Shown here piece after piece: positions 20,706 through 33,598 of a stretch of 64,000 nt of DNA. This stretch comes from DATBQN01 sp963799925 (GTDB taxonomy: Bacteria; Acidobacteriota; Thermoanaerobaculia; Multivoradales; UBA5704): NCBI GenBank assembly GCA_963799925.1, contig CAWCYZ010000002.1:1-64000 (forward strand). Reading direction: 5' to 3'. Each line of letters starts with the position of its first letter. Position 1 is the stretch's first letter. Below the pieces are notes generated by a model that searched no databases, had not been told where the DNA came from, and worked only from the letters and a program-made list of their open reading frames with translations. The position numbers and the translations under genes are program-made.

Positions 20706-21680
20706 ATGGGAATCCTCTCCGCCTCGATCGCCTGCACCCGCTTCAACGCCGCCGTCCCCCCCGACGGCCCCGACTTCGGCGCCGTCGCCTTCCACGCTAT
20801 CGAGCCCGGCTCGGAGGTGCGCGAGCGCGCCGGCATCATCCCCTTCGAGCCCGGCACCCCCTACGAGATCGCCAAGGGGCGCTACGCCTTCCGCGTGCGG
20901 GTCGACCGCCGCCGGCCCGACCCGACGGCGGTGCGCGAGCGGCTGCGCGAGCTGGTGGCCGCGGAGCGTGAGGCGACCGGCGCGCCGTTCGTCGGCCCCA
21001 AGAAGCGCAAGGAGCTCAAAGAGCTCGCCGAGCGCGAGCTGATCGTCCATCAGGCGCCGAAGATCCAGGTCATCGAGTGCGTCCTCGACGGCGCGATCCT
21101 CTACGTCGCGAGCACGGCCAAGACCTGGCTCGGCATGGTCCTCGCCCTGCTGCGGCAGGCCGAGGTCGCCGCCGACTGGAAGGCGCCGTGGCTCGACGAG
21201 GCGCCCGATGCCGACGAGGCGAGCGACTTCGTGGTGCCCAAAGAGCCGGGGCAGTCGGTGCTCGGCTGCCGGTTCCTCAAGCTGCTCCTCGAGGACTCCG
21301 AGGTGATGGTCGAGCCGGAGACCGGGAGCGTGCGCCTGGCGACGCGCGAGGCGCGGGTGACCCTCGCCGGCGGCGTGCTCCCCGAGCTCTTCCGCTATCT
21401 CGAGGACGGCGCCGAGATCCTGGTGGCGAAGATCCACGTCGGCGCCGTGCCGCTGCGTTTCGACGCCCTTTCCTACCGGCTGAGCGGCGTCAAGCTCGAG
21501 CCGGTGCGAGAGGAGCACTGGACGCTCTCGCTCGACGCCCGCCTCGAGCAGCTCGCCGCCCTCTGGGAGCAGCTCGATCGGAAGTACGCCGCGCTCAAGG
21601 ACCGCCTCGGGATGCCGAGCGCCGTTCCGGCCCCGGCGCCGGCCCCGGCCGGGCCCGCCGAGGCCGCGTCGAGCGCTTAG
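20706..21680 (+). CDS. RdgC-like protein
   Basis: 324 residues. The segment VGPKKRKELKELAERELIVH, followed by a strand-rich stretch with VLDGAILYVASTAKTWLGMVLALLR, resembles the core of RdgC, a ring-forming DNA-binding protein that limits RecA. The N-terminal RVRVDRRRPDPTAVRERLRE also fits. The C-terminus ends in a Pro/Ala tail. Start ATG follows AAGGAG. The similarity is by eye and moderate; a distant homologue or unrelated fold remains possible. Confidence 0.5.
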   Translation: MGILSASIACTRFNAAVPPDGPDFGAVAFHAIEPGSEVRERAGIIPFEPGTPYEIAKGRYAFRVRVDRRRPDPTAVRERLRELVAAEREATGAPFVGPKKRKELKELAERELIVHQAPKIQVIECVLDGAILYVASTAKTWLGMVLALLRQAEVAADWKAPWLDEAPDADEASDFVVPKEPGQSVLGCRFLKLLLEDSEVMVEPETGSVRLATREARVTLAGGVLPELFRYLEDGAEILVAKIHVGAVPLRFDALSYRLSGVKLEPVREEHWTLSLDARLEQLAALWEQLDRKYAALKDRLGMPSAVPAPAPAPAGPAEAASSA

Positions 21681-21753
21681 GAACCGTCCGGATCACACCG
21701 AGCAGGAAATTCGACTCAAACCGCCGGGCACTTTCAGGCGGCGGCCGTCCCGA

Positions 21754-22575
21754 TCAGGCGGCGCCGATCTCCACCTTGACCGCCGCCCGCCCCAGGTACA
21801 CCTCGTCGCCGTTCTCCAGCTTCACGCCGCGGCGATCGTGGCGGCTGACCTCGATCGAGCGGCCGTTGCGCAGGAGCAGGGTGCCGGAGGCGCTGCCTTC
21901 GTCGCGCAGCCAGAAGGCGCGGCTCTCGGGGTCCCAGGCGATGCGGGCGTGCTCGCGGGAGACGGTCTGGTTGACGTCCCCCTCTTCGAGGAAAGCGACG
22001 TCGTTGCGCCGCCTCACCCGGCCGGTGGCGTCGAGGACCTCTTCGAGGCGGCCCAGGTAGACGCGGTCTGCCGCGAGGTCGTAGGCGTCGCGCGCCGCCT
22101 TGCCGCGAAAGACCGCGAGGCGGAGGGCCGGTCGAGCGGCGGACGGGCGGCTCGAGGGACGGCCGGGCCGCGGCTCGGTGTCGATCCCGGCCTCCTCCGG
22201 CGCCGCCGTCTTACGAAAGGCGATCGCGTAGCGCCGTTCGCCGAACTCGGCGAGGCGCTCCTCGGTCACCTGAACGGACACCGCGAGATCCGCCGGGATG
22301 CGGACGCCCTGGGATTTGAGGCGCTCTTTGATCTCGCCCCCGAGATCCCAGCCCGCCTGGACGATCGCCTCGAGGCGCGCCCGCTCCTCGGGCGACGCGG
22401 CGAGGAGCTTCACCTCCACCCGGTCGAAGGGGAAGATGCGCCGGCCGCCGCCGATCGAGACGGCCTGCGCCTCGACGTCCTCCAGGATGGCGCGGTGGAT
22501 CTCGACCGGCTCGCTGCCGGCCGCCCACGGCCGCCCCCAGTGCCGGAGCTTGTCGACGAAGCCCTCGAGGCTCAT
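21754..22575 (-). CDS. FHA-domain protein, distal gene of the cell-wall/kinase operon
   Basis: 273 residues. The N-terminal half (MSLEGFVDKLRHWG, RRIFPFDRVEVKLLA) resembles the DUF3662 domain of FhaA-type proteins. A Pro/Arg-rich linker follows, then a C-terminal forkhead-associated domain (VYLGRLEEVLD, QTVSREHARI, DEGSASGTLL, LENGDEVYLG). FHA domains bind phosphothreonine, so it probably reads marks made by the kinase encoded upstream. Its ATG overlaps the stop of the SEDS-PBP gene (ATGA), showing tight coupling. Confidence 0.85.
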   Translation of the reverse strand: MSLEGFVDKLRHWGRPWAAGSEPVEIHRAILEDVEAQAVSIGGGRRIFPFDRVEVKLLAASPEERARLEAIVQAGWDLGGEIKERLKSQGVRIPADLAVSVQVTEERLAEFGERRYAIAFRKTAAPEEAGIDTEPRPGRPSSRPSAARPALRLAVFRGKAARDAYDLAADRVYLGRLEEVLDATGRVRRRNDVAFLEEGDVNQTVSREHARIAWDPESRAFWLRDEGSASGTLLLRNGRSIEVSRHDRRGVKLENGDEVYLGRAAVKVEIGAA

Positions 22576-25500
22576 GGCGCGTTCCCTCCGTTGCCATTCT
22601 CCCGCAAGAGGCCGAGCGCCGCCGCACGGCGGACGATCTCACCCGCCGCCGGGGCCGCCAACCGGCCGCCGTAGCCGCCGTGCTCGATGATCACCGCGAC
22701 GGCGATCCGCCGCGCCGTGCCGCCGAACGGCGCGAAGCCGATGAACCAGGAGTGCGACCTCTGGTCCTGCACCTCGGCGGTGCCGGTCTTGCCGGCGATC
22801 GGCGGCCGCACCCCGGAGAGGAAGGAGGTCGCCGGTCCCGCCGGTCACCACGCCGCGCATGGCGCGCGCGACGACCCCCGTCGCGGCGGCGTCGAGCACC
22901 GTGACCGGCGCCCCCGAGCGCGTGTTGTCTTCGCCCTGGATCCACCGCCCCTCGGGCATCTTCCCCCCGGCCGCGATCGTCGCCGCCACCCGCGCCATCT
23001 GGAACGGCGTCGCGACCACCTGCCCCTGGCCGTAGGAGGCCTGCGGCAGCGCCTTGGCGAGCTGCCGCGGAGTATTGGGCCGCGCGACGGAGATGCCGAG
23101 CAGCTTCGCCATCGCGAAGAGCGGCTCGGCGCCCACCGAGAGCGCCCCGAGCTGCGCGAAGTAGGCGTTGCAGGAGACGCGGATGCCCTTGTCGAGGTCG
23201 ACGGTGCCGTGCGGCACGGCGTCCGTCGGGTCGTCGCGCACCACCCGCCCGCTCACCCGGTTGCCGACGCGGCCTTCGGGCAGCGCCTTGCAGTCGTAGG
23301 TCTTGCTCGCGAGGCCCGGGTCCTTGCGCAGGGCGGCGAGCGCGGTGACGATCTTGAACGTCGAGCCCGGCGGATAGATGCCGTAGCGGGCGCGGTCGAC
23401 GAGCGGCCCGCCGGCCGGCGGCGTCGCCGGCGCTCCGGCAGACGACCCGGCGCTCGCCGCCGCCGCGGGCTCGACCGGCAACCGGTCAGGATAGGGATAG
23501 GAGGCCGCGGCGAGGAGGTCGCCGCTGTCGGCGTCGAGCACCACCGCGGCGGCCCCCGCCCCCGGCTCGCCGGCCGCGCCAGCCCCCGCAGCCCCCCCAG
23601 CCGACACCGCGTACTTCTTGAGGATCTCCTCGGCCGCGAGATGGAGCCGCACGTCGATCGTCAGCCGCACCGTGCGGTCGCGGCCGAGGATCCGTTTGAC
23701 CGCGGCGTTCTCGGGCTGATAGCGGTGGCGCAGCAGCGGCACCAGATCACGATAGTCGACGACCACCTGCGGCGTCTCCGTCCTGTCCGGCTGGCGGACG
23801 CGGGCGACTCCCGCGTAGTCGTCATAGCCCTGCAGGCGCACGCGGGCGTCGCGCTCGACGAACGAGGTGTTCTTCGCCCCCCAGTTCACCCGGTTGCGGA
23901 GGTCCCCCAGGAGGTGGAAGGTGCGCCCGCCGAAAGGATAGACGCGGCTGCGGCGGTCGGCGGCGGCGGTGGCATCGGTCGCAAGATCCGTCGCGCCGAG
24001 CTGGGCGAGCTCGGCGCGGTGCTGCGCGAGCTCGGCGGGGTCGCTGGTCGCCAGGAGCACGCCGTTGCGGTCGACGATCGAGCCACGGGGAATCGTCGCG
24101 GCGATGGCGGCGAGCCGGGGGTTGTACTGAAAGCGCCGCACGCCGTCCCCCTGGAGGGTCGCGGCGCCGCGGGTCAGGTAGTGGTCGGCGCGGACGAGCT
24201 GGATCTCGGCGAGGCGGGCGGCGGCGAGGGCGGCGAAGAGGCCGAGGCCCAACGCCACCCGGCGGGCGCCGCCCAGGAAGGGCCGCGCCGCGGCCGGATC
24301 GCCGCGGCGGGCGGAGATGCCGGCGAGGACGCCGGCGATCAGGAAGTTGGCGAGCATCGCCGAGCGGCCGAAGGAGAGGAACGGGGAGGCGACGCCCGAG
24401 AGCGGCAGGAGGCCGAGGACGCCGCCGCCGATGAGCGCGGTCTCGAGGGCCAGGAGGAGGGTGAAGCCGAGCGCCAGAAAGAAGCCGTAGGCGCTCGCCG
24501 CCCGCCGCGCCGCGCGGAGGCCGCGCTGGACGAGGAGCGCGTAGAGCCCGACGACGGCCAAGAGACCGCAGAAGCCCAGCTCCTCGCCGACCGCCGAGAG
24601 GACCATGTCGGTGTGCGCCTCGGGCACCAGACCGGGATCGCCCAGCCCCAGGCCGGTGCCGGTGCCGCCGCCGGAGGCGAGCGACCAGATCGCCTGCGCC
24701 AGGTGGTCGCCGCCGCGGAACCAGGTGCTCCACGGGTCGAGCCACATGCCGATCCGTTGGTGGACGGTGCGCGGATAGCCGAGCCGATAGCCGACGAAGA
24801 AGGCGAGGGCGACGAGCGCGATGCCGCAGAGCGCCATCCCCGAGCGGCCGCGGGCGACGGAGAAGAGGACGAGGAAGAGGCAGGCGAGCACCAGGGCCGG
24901 CCCGAGGTCCTTCTGCAGGAAGAAGAAGAAGACGACGAGGCCGATGGCGACGAGCGGCGGCAGGGCGTACTCGAGCCGCGGCAGCGCCAGGCGGCGGCCG
25001 GCGATCCCCACCGTCAGGCGCCGCTCTGGGACCTCGCGCAGCAGCTCCCAGCGATCGGCGAAGTAGCCGGCGAGGAAGAGGGCGATCAGGATCTTGATCA
25101 GCTCGACCGGCTGGAAGCCGAAGAAGTTGACCTTGGCGTCGCTGCCGCCGGGGCCGCCGCCGAAGACGATGAGGAGGCCCGAGAGGCCCGCCGCCGCGGC
25201 GAGCGCCCAGACGCTCCGGCGGGCGAGCGGCGTGCGCTCGAGATCGCCCCGCGAGCCCAGGAGCGCACCGCCCAGGAAGAGCAGGCAGCCGGCGATCACC
25301 CCCTGGGCGAAGCGGGCCTCGAGCGGCAGGTCGCGCAGCGGGTCGCGGAGGCTCGTCATCAGCACGAACCCCAGGCCGCAGAGGAGGAGCATCACAGGGA
25401 GGAGCAGCTCGTCGCCGCCGAAGCGCCGGAAGCGCAGGACCAGGTGGAGGAGCAGGAAGCCGCCGAGGAGGAGCGCCGCACCGAGGAGGAACGAGCGGCG

Positions 25501-26049
25501 GAACTCGGCGGGGGTGCGGACGACGAGCCGCGGCTTGAGCTGCCGGATCTCGGCCCCGGAGAGGAGCGCGACCGACTCGCCGCCGGCGCGCGGCGCACTG
25601 GCGGCCCGGCCCGCGCCGGCGAGCCGCTCGGCGAGGTCGGGCAGCCGCCGGGCGTCGACCTCGCTCGCCGGGACCCGCAGGCGCCCGAGCTCGCCGACGT
25701 TCTCGATGCGGCCCTGGGAGAGCCGCTCGCGGATGCGGTCGGCGACATAGGAGCGCTCCGGAGGTGTCGAGAGAAAGGAGAGGAGCGGCAGCAGGTTGCC
25801 GGCGCCGGAGACGGCATTGAGGTCGACGATCTCTCCGCGCTCGAGCTGCGCCTCGAGCTCGGGGCGCGGGCGGACGGCGAGCCACACGAGCACCATGGCG
25901 AGGAGGACTACCGCCGCGGCGAACGCCAGGAGCCCGGCCTCGCGGCGGCGCTCGCCCTCGCCGGGCAGCCCCGGCACGCCGCCCCGCGGGCCGGAGCCCG
26001 GAGCGGGCCGGCTCTTGCGCTCCGCGGCACGGCTGATCGTGACGCCCAT
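22572..26049 (-). CDS. SEDS glycosyltransferase fused to class B penicillin-binding protein
   Basis: One gene encodes both halves of a peptidoglycan synthase. After an N-terminal transmembrane helix and a soluble segment (to about residue 165) comes a RodA/FtsW-type SEDS domain, with FQPVELIKILIALFLAGYFA, the catalytic Asp motif LQKDLGPALV (about residue 381) and VGEELGF. This is followed without a stop by a transpeptidase with PRGSIVDRNGVLLA, SxxK as PPGSTFK (about 896), SxN as VSCN (about 958) and KTGTAE. One extra base near 22829 shifts the last 85 residues, which contain KTG. Corrected length is about 1158 residues. RodA and PbpA are normally separate proteins. Confidence 0.88.
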
Positions 26050-26056
26050 CCTGCCT

Positions 26057-28187
26057 CTAGCGGCCCCCCGGCTTGCCGAACTCGCGGGCGAGCGCCCGGC
26101 CGAGGCGCTCGAGGAAGTTGGGCTGGCGGGCCGGCGGCGACGCCGGCGCCAGGCGCGCCTCGATCGCCTGGAGGTTGGCCTGGACCTCGGCGCGGTTCTC
26201 CGCCGAATCGGCGTAGTTGGGGATCTGGTCGTAGTAGCGGACCGCCTGCTGGAGGTAGGCCCGCGCCTGCTTGAGGAGCGGCGCCTCGCCGTCCGTCCCC
26301 TTCGCCTTCTGAGCCCGCGCCTCGAGCCCCAGCCCCTGCATGCGGAAGCCGTCGGCGAGCATCGCCGTCTCGCGCCGGCCGAGCGGATAGCCGAGCCGGC
26401 CGAGATCGCCCAGGGCGACCTGCAGAGCGTCGAGATCGAACAGATCGTAGGCGTAGATGCGGGCGAGGCCGAGGTAGGGGTCTGGCCACCGCGGGTCCCA
26501 GCGCGCCGCCTCCTGGAACTCGGAGACCGCCTCCTTGCTCTCGGCGAGCGCCCGCTTGCGATCGCCCTGACCGCGGATCGCCACCGAGGCGATGCGGTCG
26601 AGCTGCGCCTGGGCGTAGACCATCCGCGCCCGGATCCGGCGGTCGCGCGGAGCGATCTGGGCGGCGGCATGGAGGTAACCGTAGGCCGTCTGCCAGCCGC
26701 GCTGGGTGGTCGTGGGGTCATCGCCGTGGTAGCTCGCGAGGATCTTCCCGGCGGCGGTGTCGAGCCCGCTCAGAAGCTCGCCGCCCACTCCGTAGAGGTC
26801 GGGCGACAGCACGCTCCACCGCGCGGCGTTCGAGTAGCGCTGGGCGATCGCCTCGAGATCGGGATGGACCGCCGCGAGGTCGCGCCGGATCTGCTTCGAC
26901 TGATCCCAGGCCCAGACCTGGACGGCGCCGACGGCGATCAGCAGGAGCGCCGCGAGAGAGGTGGCGACGAAGCGCCAGCGGTGCCGCCGGCGCGGCCTGG
27001 GCTCCGGCGGGGCGACCGTGGGGAGCGGCACCATGGCTGGCGCCGCGAAGAGCCCCTCAGGGGGGGCGGGCGCGGCGGCGACAGCGGCCATCCCGGCGCC
27101 GGCTGCGGCTCCCGCCATGGCCGCCGCCGGAGCGGCGGCGCCGGCGGCGTCACCCGTGCGCCGCGTCTCTTCGACGGGGGCGGTCGGCGACGGGCCGGTG
27201 CGGCGGGTCGACTCGGCGGCCTCCCCTTCGGGAGCCGGTGGAGGCAGCGGCCGGGCGGTGCGGCGGGTGACGTGGAGGTCGGCGGCGCCGGCCGGCGCCG
27301 CGAGCGACGGCAGCGGACGGCCGTCGCGCACCGCCAGGAGGTCGGCCTTCATCTCGCCGGCGTCCGGATAGCGGCGGCCGGCGTCGAAGGCGAGCGAGCG
27401 AGCGACGATGTGGGCGAGGCCGGGCGAGCAGGTGGCGGGGAGCGGCAGCGGCGGCACGCCGTGGCGGATCGCCTGCTCGAGCTCCTCGGCGGTGTTGCCG
27501 GGGAACGGGCGCCGCCCCGAGACCATCGCCGCGAGGACGACGCCGACCGCCCAGAGGTCGGAATGGCGGTCGACCACCCCGCGCTCCAGCCGCTCGGGCG
27601 GCGTATAGGGCAGGCTGCCGAAGAGGTTGACGGTGAAGCGCCGGGTCTGCGAGAGGTGCTTGGCGATGCCGAAATCGAGGACCCGCACCCGGTCGCCGTC
27701 CCCCTCCTGATGTTGGAGACGGATGTTCTCGGGCTTGATGTCGCCGTGGACGATGCCGTAGATCCGCCGCCCGGAGACCTCGGCCGAGAAGTCGTGGCAC
27801 TCCTCGAGCATGGTCGAGGAGCTCGAGGGCGATCTCGACCGCCCGCCCTTCGGGCAGCGGCCCGCGGGCGAGGAGCTGCGAGAGGTCGGCGCCCGCGACA
27901 TACTCCATGGCGACCCAGAAGAAGTCGCCGTCCTGCCCCTCCTCGTAGACCGCCGCCACCTGCGGCGCCACCCGCGCGAGCTGCGCCTGGAGGGCGAGGC
28001 CGTTCTTCTCCGCCTCGAGCATCTCCGGATCGCTCTTCGACACGCGGACCACCTTGAGCGCCACCAGGCGCTCCTCCTCGGGGTCCCAGGCGAGGAGGAC
28101 GTCGCCGATCGCGCCGCGCCCGAGGAAATCGCGGATCTCGAAGCGGCCGACCGTCTGCTGGCCGAGGAGATGGGGCAGGTTGGCCAT
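26057..28187 (-). CDS. Ser/Thr protein kinase with transmembrane and TPR-like tail
   Basis: About 709 residues after removing one extra base near 27812. The kinase domain has a glycine loop (LGRGAIGD), the VALK-type lysine in LVALKVV, catalytic loop HGDIKPEN, DFG (VLDFGIA) and an activation segment ending GSLPYTPPE. The loop has HGD rather than HRD, making it a non-RD kinase. A Pro/Ala linker with several RRT motifs leads to a transmembrane helix (about 402-425), then a TPR-like extracytoplasmic region (YLQQAVRYYDQIPNYADSAE). Its ATG overlaps the phosphatase stop (TGATG). It probably phosphorylates Thr recognised by the two FHA proteins. Confidence 0.85.
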
Positions 28188-30067
28188 CAGCGCGGCCTTC
28201 CCGCGGGAGGTCGTGCCGGCGCCGGAGCCCGCGCGGCCGCGGGGGCCGGCAGCCCGGACGGGGGAGCGGCGGCTCCCGGCGGCGCGCCGGCGACGCGCAC
28301 CGCCTGCTCGCGCGGGACGGCGCCGAAGCCGTTCCAGCGGAAGACCTCCTCGGCCCGCTCGGCCCGCTCGCCGGCCGGGAGCGCGACGCCGCCGCCGCCG
28401 TTGCCCTCGATCCGGTTGTCGGCGAGCACCGGGGCCGCGCCTTCTCCCACCGCGATCCCCGGCGCCGGGCTGCCGGGCCGGATGCCGTTGGCGGGGATCA
28501 GGTTGCCGAGGAGGCGCGGCGCCGCTTCGCCGCCGACGGCGATCCCGGCGCCGCCGTTCTGGTGGACGTAGGCATAGCGCACCGTCGAACGGTCGGCGCC
28601 GCCGATCGTCGATCCCGGCACCGTCGGCGCGGGTGATCTCGACCTCCTCGACCACCACCTCGGAGCCGTCGAGCCGCACCCCGACGCCCCACGGAGCGCC
28701 TGGCTCGCCGGCGATCCGGAAGCCCGCCAGGCGCGCCCCGGGGACGCCGCTGCGCGCTCACCGCCGCGCCGCCGCCCGACCCCGCCGGCGGCAGGAGCAC
28801 GGCGGCGCGCGGCGTGCGGCTCACCAGGGCGACGCCGGCGCGCAGCACGACCCGCTCGCGGTAGTTCCCCGGCGCCACCTCGACCGTCTGCCCCGGCTTC
28901 GCCGCGCCAGCGCCTCGCCGATCGTCGCGAAGCCGCCGTCCCCGACCCCCACCACGAGCGCGCCGGCGGCGGCGCCGGCCCGCCGGAGCTCCCCAGCCAG
29001 CGCAGGAGGGGCTCGCGGCAGAGGGCGAGGCCGGAGAGGAGGAGCGCGAGGACCGCGAGGACGAGCGGCAGAGCGCCCCCGGAGCGGGCGTGCGCCGCGC
29101 CGCCGCGGCGCCCGGAACGCCCGGCCGCGGGGCTCGCGCCGGCGCTCGCGCGCCGGGCGCGCACCGCCTCGGCGTAGCGGTCGCCCGCGACCAGCACCGC
29201 CGAGACGTTGTCCTTGCCGCCGGCGGCGTTGGCGGCGCTCGATCAGCGCCCGCACGGCGGCCTCCGGCGAGGCGGCGTTCGCCTCGACCGCGGCGAGGAT
29301 CTCCCGCGCCGGGATCAGGTCGGAGAGGCCGTCGCTGCAGAGCAGGAGGGCGCCGGCGGGGTCGAAGGGGACCGCGAGGATCTCGATGAACCCCTCCTCG
29401 TCCGGCTCGTGGGCCTCGGAGCCGACGTCGCGGAAGATCTCGTTGCGCCGCGGGTGGCGCATCGCCTCGCTCTCCGAGAGCTCGCCCGCGTCCTCGCTGC
29501 GTGCCGACCGGCGAGTGGTCGTGGGTGATCTTGCGGATCTCGCCCGCGGCGCAGCGGCGTAGAGGCGGCTGTCGCCGACGTGGCCGACCGTCGCCTGGGC
29601 GCCGTCGAGCACGGCGACGGTCAGCACGCACGGCCATGCCGGCGAGCTGCGGGGTCGGCCTTGGCGCCTGCTCGTGGATCTGCTTGTTGGCGAGGGCGAT
29701 CGCCTCGCGCATCAGGCGGGCGGCGTCGGTGGTGCGGCGGGAGAGGCGGGCGCGGAGGATCTCGAGCGCCGTGTGCGGCGGCGATCTCGCCGGCCGACTC
29801 GCCGCCGACGCCGTCGATCACGGCGAAGATCCCCCGCTCGGGGTCGCAGAGGACCCGGTCCTCGTTGTTGCCGCGCTCGCGGCCGGGATCGCTGACGCGG
29901 CGGCGGCGCGAAGGGGACGGGCGCGGCTCACGGCCCGGGGCGCCGCGTACGGCGCTGGATCTCGCGCCATGCCTCGCCGAGCGCGGGCGGGCGAGGAGCG
30001 CCACCGCGGCGGCGAGCGCGGCGAGGAGCGCCAGGCGGGCGAAGAAGAGGGAGGTGACGCCGGTCAC
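28187..30067 (-). CDS. PP2C phosphatase with transmembrane helix and beta-helix domain, many frame breaks
   Basis: Read through about ten indels, one protein of about 625 residues emerges. After an N-terminal hydrophobic segment (SLFFARLALLAALAAAVALLA) comes a PP2C phosphatase: GNNEDRV, AVIDGVGG, VGHVGDSRLYAA, LLLCSDGLSD and GGKDNVSAV. A second transmembrane helix follows (ALPLVLAVLALLLSGLALC), then a right-handed beta-helix region (GFATIGEALA, PGNYRERVVLRAG, HQNGGAGIAVGG, NRIEGNGGGGVAL). It is the likely antagonist of the downstream kinase. GTG start overlaps the stop of the FHA gene. I resolved most breaks to single inserted bases. Confidence 0.75.
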
Positions 30068-30921
30068 GCTCCGCCCCCGGTGCGCTCGAAGTCGAGGAAG
30101 ACGATCCCGGCGAGGCCGATGCGGGCGCGGTCGGGCAGCTCGACCCAGCGGTCGAGGTCGCGCACCGCCTCGCCCGCGCCTTCCAGGCTCGACGGGAGGG
30201 GCTTGCCGTCGACCGTGGTGCCGAGCTTCGAGAGGTCCTTGATGCGGAAGCCACCGCCGTCCGGCTCGCTGCAGCCGCGCGTGCTCGCGCGAGACGTCGA
30301 GCGAGGTGTCGAGCCGCAGGTCGACCCAGACGTCCGGCGCCTCGCGCCCGATGACGATCTCCTCCTTGGTGACCAGGAACTCCTTGGCCCCCGAGTCGTC
30401 CTTGTAGGAGATGCGGGCGTAGGTGGCGCCGGCGGCGGCCGGGTCGGCGAGCGGCTGGCTCACCGTGCGGCCGAGCCGGCGGGTGGTCGAGATGCGCTGG
30501 GTCGGATGCCGGCGCCGTAGCCGGCGGCTCGGCGCCTGGGCGAACTCGGAGACCACCTGGACGTCGCCGGGGCGCGAGGACCCCGTTGGGGTCCTCCTGG
30601 AAGCGGATGGACCACCGACCCTCGGCCGAGACGAAGCGCGGCGGCTCCTCTTTGCCCTCCCTGCCTTCTTGCGGGAGAGCAGGCGGCCGATCACCGGCGC
30701 CGAGGCGCGGTTCATGCGCGCCATCTCGCGGTCGAGGAGGTCTTCGCCTCGCGCTCGATCTCGCCGAAGATCGTGCGCAGGCGCTCGTGGTCCTCGGCGT
30801 GGAGGTAGACCTGATAGAGGCTGGGCGCGATCGTCTTGGTCACCAGCGGCTCCAGGCTGCTCCGCATGTTCTCGGCGATCGCCAGGATCATGTCCCGCGC
30901 CGTCGCGCGCTCCTCGGCCAC
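30064..30921 (-). CDS. FhaA-like protein (DUF3662-like plus FHA), frame interrupted
   Basis: First gene of the operon. GTG start at 30921 with a GGAGGAG ribosome site. The N-terminal helical region (MILAIAENMRSSLEPLVTKT, YLHAEDHERLRTIFGEIERE) resembles the DUF3662 part of FhaA. The C-terminal FHA domain has EEIVIGREAPDVWVDLRLD, SLDVSREHARL and a KLGTTV-like segment in another frame. At least four indels (about 30745, 30655, 30510 and 30270) break the frame. In Actinobacteria FhaA binds phosphorylated lipid II flippase and division proteins; a similar adaptor role is inferred. Confidence 0.75.
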
Positions 30922-30973
30922 TCGGCTCCTCCCCGGCTCTATGCGGCCGAATTCCGGCCGGCATCGCTCCGCG

Positions 30974-30979
30974 AGTATA
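30974..30979 (-). promoter_or_regulatory. -10 box of the cell-wall/kinase operon
   Basis: TATACT on the minus strand, 53 bases before the GTG of the first gene and within the 90-bp gap behind the ADOP gene. No good -35. Confidence 0.4.
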
Positions 30980-31011
30980 CCCGCACGGTTTGGCCGCCCG
31001 GGCCTCCCGCT

Positions 31012-33435
<2,424 letters not shown>

Positions 33436-33598
33436 CGTCGTTCCTTCCTGCCGGCCGGCCGAGAGCGGCGGGCCCCCGCAGCTCCTATCGTACGCTCGCG
33501 GGCGGCGGAAGTTGCCCGGCCGCCGGCGGTCCGGCCGCTCCACCCTCGCGGCAGGGGCGGCGCAAGGAGGTTAGAGTTGCCGCAACAGGAGGAAACCG

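Noticed and set aside
22687..26274. A 1195-codon open frame on the plus strand opposite the SEDS-PBP gene
   Set aside because: It is rich in Arg/Gly/Ala/Glu without motifs and mirrors the codon bias of the real minus-strand gene; long antisense frames are expected at this GC content.
28187..30921. Phosphatase and FHA genes as dead pseudogenes
   Set aside because: Every catalytic motif survives in one frame or another and the flanking operon genes are intact; the breaks look technical.
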